DNA from: Minisyncoccota bacterium
GTDB taxonomy: Bacteria; Patescibacteriota; Minisyncoccia; Phycocordibacterales; UBA9973
Direction of reading: 5' to 3'
Assembly: GCA_017991915.1 (NCBI GenBank)
Contig: JAGOPQ010000005.1
Location: forward strand, 1-32,490
Length of the DNA: 32,490 bases
Part shown: positions 24,030 to 30,875 of the stretch, one piece after another
How positions within the stretch are numbered: the stretch's first letter is position 1
Layout: each line of letters begins with the position of its first letter
Notes under the pieces: generated by a model
What the model saw: only the letters and a program-made list of their open reading frames with translations
What the model was told of the DNA's origin: nothing
Databases searched by the model: none
Made by a program: the position numbers and the translations under genes

Positions 24030-24048
24030 TACAGGCGTACGACCTGTA
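24030..24048 (-). promoter_or_regulatory. +1 hairpin of the tRNA-Ile/atp transcript
   Basis: TACAGG-TCGTACG-CCTGTA on the minus strand begins at the predicted start site (about 24047) and is followed by GTTTTTGGTTTT before the tRNA. It could be a 5'-protecting stem or a weak attenuator. Confidence 0.45.
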
Positions 24049-24053
24049 CAAAG

Positions 24054-24082
24054 ACTATACCAAAAAGGGTTGCTTTAATCAA
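24054..24082 (-). promoter_or_regulatory. Promoter of the tRNA-Ile/atp/rsmI unit
   Basis: TTGATT (24082-24077), a 17 nt spacer and TATAGT (24059-24054) preceded by TGG. The same -35 and spacing occur at the tRNA-Leu promoter. It is the only good promoter I see for the nine atp genes. Confidence 0.7.
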
Positions 24083-24114
24083 ACCGCTATTTCTATGTTG
24101 TGAGGTTAAAAACA

Positions 24115-24141
24115 CAAAAAGCACCTTTTGAGTGCTTTTTG
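24115..24141 (-). terminator. Terminator of the RRM protein gene
   Basis: CAAAAAGCAC pairs with GTGCTTTTTG (10 bp) around a 7 nt loop, followed by a T-rich stretch on the minus strand. It starts about 20 nt after the stop. Being symmetrical, it could also work on the plus strand. Confidence 0.8.
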
Positions 24142-24162
24142 TTTTGAGTGTAAAAAATTAAA

Positions 24163-24504
24163 TTAGTACTCTCGGCGTCCACCACGGTTTCCACCGCCGT
24201 ATCCACCATTGCCACCGCCGTATCCACCTGAACCACCAGTTCGTGGAGGTCGAGCTTCCATTGGGCGAGCTTCGTTGACTGTAAGCTTTCGTCCTTCAAA
24301 TTCTTGATCATTGAACATTCCGATTGCTGCTGCAGCCTCTTCAGCTGTTGCCATTTCAACGAATCCAAAACCCTTAGAACGACCAGACATTTTGTCCATG
24401 ATAATCACAGCTGATGTTACAGATCCAGCTTGTGCGAAGAGCTCTTTAAGAGCATCCTCTTGAGTACTGTAAGGTAATCCCCCTACATATAGCTTTGTCG
24501 CCAT
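24163..24504 (-). CDS. RRM-type glycine-rich RNA-binding protein
   Basis: A 113 aa single-RRM protein like the cyanobacterial Rbp proteins. RNP2 LYVGGL is at residues 5-10 and RNP1 KGFGFVEM at 44-51, with the usual aromatic residues. A Gly/Tyr/Asn/Arg-rich tail (90-113, repeats of GGYGGGN ending in RGGRREY) probably mediates RNA contacts or self-association. In cyanobacteria such proteins are cold-induced and affect mRNA stability or localisation; the role here is inferred. The gene has its own extended -10 promoter, an approximately 80 nt leader starting with a 10 bp hairpin, and a strong terminator. GGAGAAG 11 nt upstream may be a weak SD. Confidence 0.93.
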   Translation of the reverse strand: MATKLYVGGLPYSTQEDALKELFAQAGSVTSAVIIMDKMSGRSKGFGFVEMATAEEAAAAIGMFNDQEFEGRKLTVNEARPMEARPPRTGGSGGYGGGNGGYGGGNRGGRREY

Positions 24505-24554
24505 ACTATTTTACTTCTCCCGTTTTAAAAAACTGGGCAAAAACTATTTATAAA

Positions 24555-24586
24555 CGTAAATCTCTTTTCGCTAAATGAGATCTACG
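24555..24586 (-). promoter_or_regulatory. 5'-terminal hairpin of the RRM mRNA
   Basis: CGTAGATCTC (24586-24577) pairs with GAGATTTACG (24564-24555), 10 bp with one G-U and a 12 nt AT-rich loop. Its first base coincides with the predicted transcription start. It may be an RNA thermometer, a stability stem or an autoregulatory target. Confidence 0.5.
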
Positions 24587-24592
24587 AGAAAA

Positions 24593-24601
24593 AGTATAAC
24601 A
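24593..24601 (-). promoter_or_regulatory. Extended -10 of the RRM gene
   Basis: TGT-TATACT on the minus strand. A start 7 nt downstream falls at 24586. Confidence 0.5.
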
Positions 24602-24633
24602 CATGTCGCCGATTAAGCAAAGAAAGCAGATCG

Positions 24634-24658
24634 GCCCCACACCAGATAGGAATGGGGC
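24634..24658 (-). terminator. GC-rich hairpin after the cold-shock-domain gene
   Basis: GCCCCA and TGGGGC form a 6 bp stem around 13 nt, 25 nt after the stop. There is no U tract, like the hairpin after the gene at 4084. Confidence 0.4.
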
Positions 24659-24682
24659 ACGATGTCCTGATTGTGAGTGACG

Positions 24683-24916
24683 TCAATCTCTGACAATCTT
24701 CACCTCTTGAGCTTCCCTTCGTCCTTTGGAATCCTTTCCAATGGAGAACTCCACCCTCTCTCCCTTCATTAGGTAACGCCAATCGTCCTTACCACTACGC
24801 ACAATCTGCTTGTAGTGGACGAAAACATCGCGTTGTCCTTGAAGAGAGATGTAACCATAACCCTTGTTCTTGGCTTGGTCAAAACAACGCACAGTCCCAC
24901 GGAAACGTTGACTCAT
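24683..24916 (-). CDS. Cold-shock-domain protein
   Basis: A 77 aa single cold-shock domain that binds single-stranded nucleic acid. The start MSQRFRGTVRCFDQAKNKGYGYI has RNP1 KGYGYI at 18-23, and RNP2 VFVHY is at 31-35. The rest (LMKGERVEFSIGKDSKGRREAQEVKIV) matches the last two strands. Seven of eight Lys codons are AAG, unlike the neighbours. GGAGGA lies 4 nt before ATG 24916 and a near-consensus promoter precedes it. High expression, a foreign origin, or both could explain the different style. Confidence 0.93.
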   Translation of the reverse strand: MSQRFRGTVRCFDQAKNKGYGYISLQGQRDVFVHYKQIVRSGKDDWRYLMKGERVEFSIGKDSKGRREAQEVKIVRD

Positions 24917-24920
24917 ATCT

Positions 24921-24926
24921 TCCTCC
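24921..24926 (-). promoter_or_regulatory. Strong Shine-Dalgarno of the cold-shock gene
   Basis: GGAGGA on the minus strand ends 4 nt before ATG 24916. This is one of only two strong SD sequences in the window. Confidence 0.75.
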
Positions 24927-24958
24927 AGGGGGTGAGCAAGAACTCCTTTGCTTTTTCA

Positions 24959-24987
24959 AATTTAACAATTCAAAGAGTTTTTGTCAA
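24959..24987 (-). promoter_or_regulatory. Near-consensus promoter of the cold-shock gene
   Basis: TTGACA (24987-24982), a 17 nt spacer and TAAATT (24964-24959) with TG one base upstream. It is the only perfect -35 in the window. The start near 24952 gives a leader of about 36 nt. Confidence 0.75.
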
Positions 24988-24990
24988 AAC

Positions 24991-25959
24991 TTACTCTTCG
25001 TCTTCGTCTCCTACTACACCAGACTCTATAGCTTCTATGATCGGAGATATTTCCCCCATCATTATTTTTGGTAGGTTATGCCAAGATTTCTTGATACGGT
25101 GGTCAGTGACACGATCTTGAGGGAAGTTGTAAGTACGGATTTTTTCACTGCGATCACCGGTACCTATTTGATCTTTACGTACGCCTGCGTACTTCTTTGC
25201 TTCCTTTTCTTCCTCTAGAGCTTGTAGCTTGGCTGCGAGAATACTCATGGCTTGTTCACGGTTGGCTAGCTGGCTACGTTCATTCGTAGAACGTACGTCT
25301 ATGCCCGTAGGTATGTGGATTAGACGCACAGCTGTTTCAACCTTGTTAACATTTTGTCCGCCCTTTCCACCTGAACGAGAATATTCCATCTCTATGTCGG
25401 ATGGATTGATAACAAAATTTACTTTTTTTCTTATTGGCAAGATGGCAACGGAAGCAGTAGAAGTATGTACTCGGCCATTCTTCTCTGTAGCGGGTATTCG
25501 CTGTACTCGATGCACTCCGGTCTCTGCCCGAAGCATTTTGTACACGTCCTTACCTTTTATTTCAAAACTCGCTTCTTTGTAACCAGCGATATCGCTTTTG
25601 GATTCATAGTTAGTTTTCCAATTCCAACCTTTGATTTCGGTAAACTTTTCATACATGTGAGCCAGCTCCCAAGCAAACAAAGAAGCTTCGTCTCCACCGG
25701 CACCAGCACGTACTTCGAGAACAACTTCGTTGGGAAATTCTTCCTCTTCTTTGTCTTTAGCCAAGATGTCTTCAATTTGTTTTTCTAGAGCTTCTTTCTC
25801 CAACTGAATCCCCTTCAATTCCTCAGCGGCCATTTCATGAAGTGTGTCATCCCCGGCAAGCATCTCGCGAACTTCAGCCTCTTTACGCGCCAAAGTCTCT
25901 AGCATTCCTGCTAGATAGCTTGTACGGTGGTCTTTCTTAAGTTCTTCTAGATTTAACAT
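24991..25959 (-). CDS. prfA: Peptide chain release factor 1
   Basis: RF1 reads UAA and UAG. The codon-recognition tripeptide is PAT (156-158, in [18 protein letters not shown]), which distinguishes it from RF2 (SPF). The catalytic GGQ is at 200-202 ([13 protein letters not shown]). The best start is ATG 25959, giving 322 aa, about 35-40 residues shorter than E. coli RF1 (360), with the N-terminal helical domain reduced. An in-frame extension to 26004 is less likely. UGA stops in this window imply that an RF2 exists elsewhere. The C-terminus is acidic. Confidence 0.95.
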   Translation of the reverse strand: MLNLEELKKDHRTSYLAGMLETLARKEAEVREMLAGDDTLHEMAAEELKGIQLEKEALEKQIEDILAKDKEEEEFPNEVVLEVRAGAGGDEASLFAWELAHMYEKFTEIKGWNWKTNYESKSDIAGYKEASFEIKGKDVYKMLRAETGVHRVQRIPATEKNGRVHTSTASVAILPIRKKVNFVINPSDIEMEYSRSGGKGGQNVNKVETAVRLIHIPTGIDVRSTNERSQLANREQAMSILAAKLQALEEEKEAKKYAGVRKDQIGTGDRSEKIRTYNFPQDRVTDHRIKKSWHNLPKIMMGEISPIIEAIESGVVGDEDEE

Positions 25960-26004
25960 TGGTAGATTTAAATTCTTTCTTGGCACACTTTTTATAAGGC
26001 ACAA

Positions 26005-26100
26005 ATAATTTTCTACTGAAAATTTTATCTGCTCGGCTCGCCAGCCTGCGCAAGGCCTTCTAAAAAGTACGCCTGCGACGACTTTAAATCTTGGAGTAGT
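26005..26100 (-). other. Intergenic region with tandem GC-rich hairpins between rpmE and prfA
   Basis: After rpmE the minus strand carries GCCT-TGCGC-AGGC directly followed by GGCT-GGCG-AGCC, then AATTTTC-AGTA-GAAAATT (26024-26007). The GC content stands out from the surroundings. It may terminate rpmE or be a dispersed repeat; there is no U tract after the GC hairpins. A possible prfA promoter (TATAAA near 25994) lies just downstream. Confidence 0.35.
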
Positions 26101-26331
26101 CTACTTTTTAGCTTTAGCTTTTACAGCATCAGAAGCTACTTGGCGCTTCTTGAAACGTTCAACACGTCCAGCAGTGTCCATAATCTTCTCATTTCCTGTA
26201 TAGAAAGGGTGACAATTACTGCAGATTTCAACGCGTATATCAGACATTGTAGAACCAATATCAAAGACCGCTCCGCATGCGCAGGTGGCCTTGGCTTTAA
26301 CATCGTATTTTGGGTGTATCTCTTTTTTCAT
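26101..26331 (-). CDS. rpmE: 50S ribosomal protein L31 (zinc-binding type)
   Basis: The 76 aa protein begins MKKEIHPKY, the L31 signature. The cysteines at 17, 19, 37 and 40 (CAC, CSNC) make it the zinc-binding form. [18 protein letters not shown] is the conserved C-terminal part, and a Lys/Ala tail follows. ATG 26331 is preferred; an in-frame extension to 26349 lacks family similarity. TAAAAT (26357-26352) gives a short leader of about 14 nt. Confidence 0.96.
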   Translation of the reverse strand: MKKEIHPKYDVKAKATCACGAVFDIGSTMSDIRVEICSNCHPFYTGNEKIMDTAGRVERFKKRQVASDAVKAKAKK

Positions 26332-26351
26332 GTTCAAATATGTTATCACAG

Positions 26352-26357
26352 ATTTTA
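26352..26357 (-). promoter_or_regulatory. -10 of rpmE
   Basis: TAAAAT on the minus strand, 20 nt before ATG 26331. It gives a short but not leaderless mRNA, with no SD. Confidence 0.4.
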
Positions 26358-26380
26358 GACTAACGCAAATCTGGCTGGAT

Positions 26381-27748
26381 TTACTGAAGTAAATCTATGT
26401 TGGCTTGGATTGTGGCTTTTAATCTAGCGACGCTATTTCCATAACTACAAGTAGCTCCGCCAGAACCATAGTATTTACAAGCAGCAATGTTTTGAGCACT
26501 CTGACTGGTACCTATCGCACCCAGGTCGGTCAAGTACATCGCTGAAGCCAAGAAAGCATCTTCTGGTGCCCATGGATTTGCATAATGCCCCAAGGCTAGT
26601 TGTAATCTATTCGTAAAAATTTTCCAAGTGGATGGAATAAATTGTGCAGGACCCATCGCTCCACCATAACCCAAAACTCCAGCAATAGGACAAGATACTG
26701 GTGTTTTATAGGGATCCAAGCCAAGAGATTTAGTGATATCCAAAAATGGTTGCACATCACGAGATGGCTTCATGACATTCGTAAATGGGGTTCCAGTATT
26801 TTTACCAGCACCAGCACCCGTTAGTGGATCAGTCAGGTAACATTGTCCAACGTTTGCACCTAGATTGGATTCTTGGGTTAGTATGGCTAGCAAGAAGGCT
26901 GGATCAATTCCCAGCTTGGCTTTGGCCTCATTGGCATACATCAATGCTGTGCCGAATTCTATTCTCTGTGATGTACCAGCGAGTGGGAACAAAGCGCTAC
27001 GAATTTTATCCGCTTGAGCTTTCTTCTGAGCTGCGAGTTTCTGATATTCTGCTTCTTGTCCTTTAGAAATAGCCAAGAGTTGTTTCTTTTCAGCTTCAGA
27101 TTGAGCAACTTTTTTCTGTGCACTTTCTAGCTCAGCCTTGGCATCTGTCTCAGCATTTTGCTTAGCTTCTAAGTCTTTCTTTTGTACCTCGGTTTCACTT
27201 TTTACTCCCCTGATTTCGTTTACTGAATCTTGGACCGCTTGTTTGATGGAGGCATATGATTCTAAATCATTATAAAAATTTGAAATGCTGTTGTCAGACA
27301 ACACTAGGTGTACAAAAGTTTCATTATCAAACTCATTAGTGTTGCGTATGAGCTGAGCTAGGGATTCATGTTCTCTCTCTATCTTAGCTGACAAACTGTT
27401 GATTGTAGAAACCTTCTTATTAATGTCCACCTTGAGCGAAGCAATCTTGAGAGCTCGTGCTTTTACTTTTGTAGTGAGGGCTTTGATTTGGCTATTTAAA
27501 TAATCTACATCACCTTTTATGGTACCGCTTTGTTTTTGTTGCGCTTTTTGTTTTTCTAGTAAGTTTGCCAACTCAGCTTCTATTTGGACGAGCTCTTTTT
27601 TACAGTATTCCTTATCTGTATCGCTAGATGAAGAAGTTAGGTTTAGACAGTTAAAAGCACCCTTGGTAGTAGAAGGAATATAGGCGAAACCGATTATTGA
27701 AATCATAACGAAAAAAGCTATGACGCTTTGTTTCTTTTGGCTCGTCAT
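26381..27748 (-). CDS. Secreted coiled-coil lytic transglycosylase-like protein
   Basis: A 455 aa cell-wall protein. Residues 1-31 form a signal peptide or anchor ([17 protein letters not shown]). Residues about 45-245 are a long coiled coil like those of EnvC/PcsB wall-hydrolase regulators. About 262-455 form a transglycosylase domain with catalytic Glu293 ([12 protein letters not shown]), QFIPSTW at 369-375 and [15 protein letters not shown]. The fusion suggests a regulated murein lyase, possibly in division. ATG 27748 is chosen over the longer frame (27856) that would overlap rplY, because TGC-TATAAT ends 7 nt before it. The first 12 codons hold a terminator-like inverted repeat. Confidence 0.88.
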   Translation of the reverse strand: MTSQKKQSVIAFFVMISIIGFAYIPSTTKGAFNCLNLTSSSSDTDKEYCKKELVQIEAELANLLEKQKAQQKQSGTIKGDVDYLNSQIKALTTKVKARALKIASLKVDINKKVSTINSLSAKIEREHESLAQLIRNTNEFDNETFVHLVLSDNSISNFYNDLESYASIKQAVQDSVNEIRGVKSETEVQKKDLEAKQNAETDAKAELESAQKKVAQSEAEKKQLLAISKGQEAEYQKLAAQKKAQADKIRSALFPLAGTSQRIEFGTALMYANEAKAKLGIDPAFLLAILTQESNLGANVGQCYLTDPLTGAGAGKNTGTPFTNVMKPSRDVQPFLDITKSLGLDPYKTPVSCPIAGVLGYGGAMGPAQFIPSTWKIFTNRLQLALGHYANPWAPEDAFLASAMYLTDLGAIGTSQSAQNIAACKYYGSGGATCSYGNSVARLKATIQANIDLLQ

Positions 27749-27755
27749 AGCTTTT
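27711..27755 (-). terminator. Intrinsic terminator straddling the transglycosylase start codon (for rplY read-through)
   Basis: On the minus strand AAAAGCTATGACG (27755-27743) and CGTCATAGCTTTT (27725-27713) are perfect reverse complements (13 bp, 17 nt loop), ending in a run of six T. The 5' arm contains the transglycosylase ATG and the whole -10-to-ATG spacer. There is no other terminator after rplY. Confidence 0.65.
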
Positions 27756-27764
27756 ATTATAGCA
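27756..27764 (-). promoter_or_regulatory. Extended -10 of the transglycosylase gene, leaderless start
   Basis: TGC-TATAAT on the minus strand, 7 nt before ATG 27748. It is consensus in both parts. Confidence 0.7.
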
Positions 27765-27782
27765 TATTTAGTGTGGAGTTTT

Positions 27783-28439
27783 CTATTCTTTGGCTGGAGC
27801 TTCTTCACCACCTTCAGCACCCTCTTCTTCTTTCTTGCCTTTCTTTTCAACTTCAATAGCAGATAGATCTACAGGTACTGTCTCTTCTACTTCTTCTTTT
27901 TGTAGAACGATAGAAGCCACCACATCCTCAGGTGAAGCTATAACTTCAACGCCGGCTGGAACCTTGATATCAGATACGAAAATAGTGTCTTCAACAGTAG
28001 CAAGCTTACTCAAATCAACAACTAGGTTTTGTGGTAGGTCTTTTGGTAGAGCCTCTACTTCAACTTCGTGAAGAACTTTTACCAAGTTTCCAAGTCCAGC
28101 CTTTACTGCACCAGAAATACCTTCAAATACAAGAGGAACGTTAACATTAATTTTCTTCTTCATATCGATGGCTAGGAAGTCTACGTGAATAGGCTCGTCA
28201 GTCACAGGGTCAACTTGAACTTCGTGAATTAGAACATCCACATCTCCACCTTCAGTCTTGACTACAACTGCAGAAGATTCACCGGCTTGTCTCCAAACCT
28301 TCTTGAATTCAATGGTTGGAACCACGATAGAGGTATTCTCCTTGCCAGCGCCATAAAAAACAGCTGGGATTTGTCCGCCCTTTCTTAAATGAGCCAAGTT
28401 TTGGCTGTCGTCTCTCTTTTTAGCATTTATTACAAACAT
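27783..28439 (-). CDS. rplY: 50S ribosomal protein L25/CTC
   Basis: L25 binds 5S rRNA. The 218 aa protein is the long TL5/CTC form. The N-terminal domain (AHLRKGGQIPAVFYGAGKENTSIVV) ends in VDPVTDEPIHVDFLAI, and the C-terminal beta domain (VPLVFEGISGAVKAG, then PQNLVVDLSKL) follows. A Glu/Lys/Gly-rich tail is added from about residue 190. ATG 28439 is 7 nt from a consensus TATAAT, giving a leaderless prediction, though AGGG in the spacer could act as a weak SD. Confidence 0.95.
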   Translation of the reverse strand: MFVINAKKRDDSQNLAHLRKGGQIPAVFYGAGKENTSIVVPTIEFKKVWRQAGESSAVVVKTEGGDVDVLIHEVQVDPVTDEPIHVDFLAIDMKKKINVNVPLVFEGISGAVKAGLGNLVKVLHEVEVEALPKDLPQNLVVDLSKLATVEDTIFVSDIKVPAGVEVIASPEDVVASIVLQKEEVEETVPVDLSAIEVEKKGKKEEEGAEGGEEAPAKE

Positions 28440-28446
28440 AGGCCCT

Positions 28447-28452
28447 ATTATA
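28447..28452 (-). promoter_or_regulatory. -10 of rplY, leaderless start
   Basis: TATAAT on the minus strand, 7 nt before ATG 28439, directly downstream of the terminator of the upstream operon. Confidence 0.6.
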
Positions 28453-28455
28453 TAG

Positions 28456-28508
28456 AAAAAAATTAAAAAAGCAATCCCGAACCAAAATTATACTAATTTT
28501 TAACGGGA
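28456..28508 (-). terminator. Terminator of the gatB-fba-glcD-like operon
   Basis: Minus-strand TCCCG pairs with CGGGA, and AAAATT with AATTTT inside it, with two possible G-U pairs. ATTGC and two long T runs follow. It begins 7 nt after the oxidase stop. Confidence 0.6.
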
Positions 28509-28514
28509 AAGGCC

Positions 28515-30230
28515 CTAGACTCTGTGAACCGCATGTTCTTCCTTGGCAATGTGGTTTCGGATGTATTCCTTGGTGCCCATACCATTGCCATCCTTATTAA
28601 TTATGGGTATTTTCTTACCTGGGTTTAAAATATTTTTGGGATCAAAAATTTGCTTAATTTCCTTGAAAATTCCAAAAACATCTGCCCCATACATCTTCTG
28701 TAGATATGGAGTACGAATGATTCCATCATTGTGTTCAGCAGTTATGGAACCCCTGTATTTCAAAACCAAGTCATATACCTTCTCACCAAGTTCTAAAATA
28801 ATAGGGGCTGTGTCTTCTCGAGAAAAATCCATCAATGGAATGATGTGGAAATTACCTTCACCAGCATGACCCGCCAAAGTAAACATCAATTTATAATTCT
28901 TGAGAATGTTGTTTAGTTCAGGTAGAAACTTCGGTAGAAATTCTGGTCGAACGATGATGTCATCTATAAATGGTGCAGTGTGCATTCCCTTCACATGTTT
29001 ACGTAGTAGGGCAAAACTTTCACGTCTGATATCCCAGTATTTATTGGCTTCGGCTTCTGAAGCAGTGACATGCATTTTTAGATTGAAATTTTTAATTCTC
29101 TCGGTTAGAGCCAGACACTTTCTATCCACTTCTTCATTGTTTGCTCCCGCAAATTCTGCCAAAATAATTAGTTTTGGAAAACCACCAGTAACCATCATGA
29201 AAAATTCTGGCAAGAAGCTCCACATGAACTTGATCATCCCAACAAACCCCTTATTCTTTAAAAAATCTGGGAAGAATCGCACCGCTAGCTTCATGGTCTT
29301 ATCATCGTATGATTCTAGAGTTTCTGGCTTCATGACCAATATCTCATCCACTAGCCTACCCAATGGCTCCAAATCTTTCATGAATATGGCCACAAGCTTG
29401 GAGTACTTTGGATTCTCTACCAATTTAAAAGTAATTTGAGTGGCAATGCCCAGAGTGCCTTGAGATCCAATTAGGAGTTTATTTAAATTAAAAAAATTAG
29501 CAGGGGACTCACTCATCACATCCCAGAGATAGTATCCAGCAGAGTTTTTGTGGACGTTTGGTTTGGCTTTTTTTATTTCAGTGGCATTTCTGGTAATGAG
29601 ATTAAAAGTATTTTTGTATAAATTACCCTCATAATCCCCTTGCACGACTTTCCTTTCAAGCTCTGCCCTGGCTAAAGACTTCACTATGTATTCTTTACCG
29701 TCTGCGAAAACAACCTTGGCTTCCACCACATAGCTATCTGTCTTGCCATATTTCAAAGTTCTTTCTCCAGCTGAATTGTTGCCATACATTCCACCCATCG
29801 CATTCAAACTCTTTGAAGCTGTATAACAAGGTAGAATCAAACCTCTCTCTAGAGTTAGCTTTTCAAAATCTCTATAAAACATTCCCGGCTCCACGGTGAT
29901 CTCATCACCCTTAAAAGAAATCAGTTTGTTCATGTAACGCGTAAAATCAATAATGAGAGATTCACCAATTGCCCCACCGGACATATCTGTGCCAGCACAA
30001 CGCGCAGTGATAGATAGACCTGCCCAATCTTTATTCTTCTCTGGATCGGCATATTTATCTTTGTTCTCACTCACCCACTTCACGAGATTTGCCACATCTG
30101 TAGAATCTTTGGGAAAAAGCACCAGCTTTGGACGCACTTCAAAAATACTCGCATCCTTGGAATATTTTGCGAGTGTTTCATTACTATCTTCAACTTCCCC
30201 TTTAAAAAACTTTAATATTTCTTCTTTCAT
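28515..30230 (-). CDS. FAD-linked oxidase, GlcD/D-lactate dehydrogenase family
   Basis: A 571 aa flavoprotein predicted to oxidise a 2-hydroxy acid such as D-lactate or glycolate. The PP-loop FAD-binding domain shows CAGTDMSGGAIGESLIID, GGMYGNNSAGERTLKYGKT and LIGSQGTLGIATQITF. The C-terminal FAD-oxidase domain shows LAGHAGEGNFHIIPL and SITAEHNDGIIRTPYL with the conserved His/Asn, ending in FDPKNILNPGKK. The C-terminal Fe-S/CCG domains of some relatives are absent. The electron acceptor is unknown. ATG 30230 is chosen; the frame upstream to 30305 overlaps the preceding gene. Confidence 0.88.
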   Translation of the reverse strand: MKEEILKFFKGEVEDSNETLAKYSKDASIFEVRPKLVLFPKDSTDVANLVKWVSENKDKYADPEKNKDWAGLSITARCAGTDMSGGAIGESLIIDFTRYMNKLISFKGDEITVEPGMFYRDFEKLTLERGLILPCYTASKSLNAMGGMYGNNSAGERTLKYGKTDSYVVEAKVVFADGKEYIVKSLARAELERKVVQGDYEGNLYKNTFNLITRNATEIKKAKPNVHKNSAGYYLWDVMSESPANFFNLNKLLIGSQGTLGIATQITFKLVENPKYSKLVAIFMKDLEPLGRLVDEILVMKPETLESYDDKTMKLAVRFFPDFLKNKGFVGMIKFMWSFLPEFFMMVTGGFPKLIILAEFAGANNEEVDRKCLALTERIKNFNLKMHVTASEAEANKYWDIRRESFALLRKHVKGMHTAPFIDDIIVRPEFLPKFLPELNNILKNYKLMFTLAGHAGEGNFHIIPLMDFSREDTAPIILELGEKVYDLVLKYRGSITAEHNDGIIRTPYLQKMYGADVFGIFKEIKQIFDPKNILNPGKKIPIINKDGNGMGTKEYIRNHIAKEEHAVHRV

Positions 30231-30240
30231 ATTTATAATC

Positions 30241-30852
30241 TTAGTGAGCCCTGACCATATTTTGAGATTTATCAATAATTCGACGATACAGCTCAGGGTC
30301 AACAAATTTAATTTCCTCAGCCCATTTTTTTCCGATTTCCATCTCCTCCCTCCAGTGATCCTTGGATAGACGAAAAGCTAAAAAGGGTTTAAGCTCTGCG
30401 GGAATTTTTTCTGATTCTTCTTTCAAAGACAGCATAAATCCCTCCTTCCCCTCACCATCAGAACTAATATAACCTGCGATAGACGTATCAGGAAAACTGT
30501 AAACTTTGCCAAGTTGAATCATTGCATCTGTTTGATCATGTTCATCATCTAGCCTGATTAGTGTATCTACATCTTCTTCGCTTTGGGCAAAATAACAATC
30601 CTTATAACCACTTACTCGAGTAGGTACAAACTTAGCAAACAAACCTGCTTTTTTTAAAATTTCTAAAACTTCTTTTTCATCCACATCTCCCTTTACAGAA
30701 AAATCCGAACCTCTTTTGAGTTTTCGCCAGACTAAAATTAGATTTTTTTTCTGATAATCTACAATTGGTATTTTATGTAAATTTTCCAAAATTTCCTTTT
30801 CTGCTGGAGATAGTTCTTTTTTATGTTGAAATTTCTCAATATTGGGTTTCAT
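30241..30852 (-). CDS. Hypothetical protein between fba and the FAD oxidase
   Basis: I do not recognise this 203 aa soluble protein. It is highly charged, with two Trp-containing helices near the C-terminus (KDHWREEMEIGKKWAEEI). The middle includes acidic DEHDQTDAMIQLG, and the N-terminal half resembles a small alpha/beta domain (NLILVWRKLKRGSDFSV). There is no signal peptide or cysteine cluster. It lies 23 nt after fba and 10 nt before the oxidase, so it is cotranscribed with both and may act on the same metabolite or be a dedicated partner of the oxidase. This is only context. Confidence 0.75.
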   Translation of the reverse strand: MKPNIEKFQHKKELSPAEKEILENLHKIPIVDYQKKNLILVWRKLKRGSDFSVKGDVDEKEVLEILKKAGLFAKFVPTRVSGYKDCYFAQSEEDVDTLIRLDDEHDQTDAMIQLGKVYSFPDTSIAGYISSDGEGKEGFMLSLKEESEKIPAELKPFLAFRLSKDHWREEMEIGKKWAEEIKFVDPELYRRIIDKSQNMVRAH

Positions 30853-30875
30853 AATTAAGAATTTTAAAAAACTAT

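Noticed and set aside
27749-27856. N-terminal extension of the transglycosylase with a Lys/Arg-rich start
   Set aside because: It overlaps the end of rplY in another frame, and the consensus TATAAT 7 nt before ATG 27748 plus a signal peptide starting there fit the shorter protein.
30231-30305. Longer N-terminus for the FAD oxidase
   Set aside because: It would overlap the upstream gene by about 65 bp and its residues do not resemble the family; ATG 30230 starts the expected helix.
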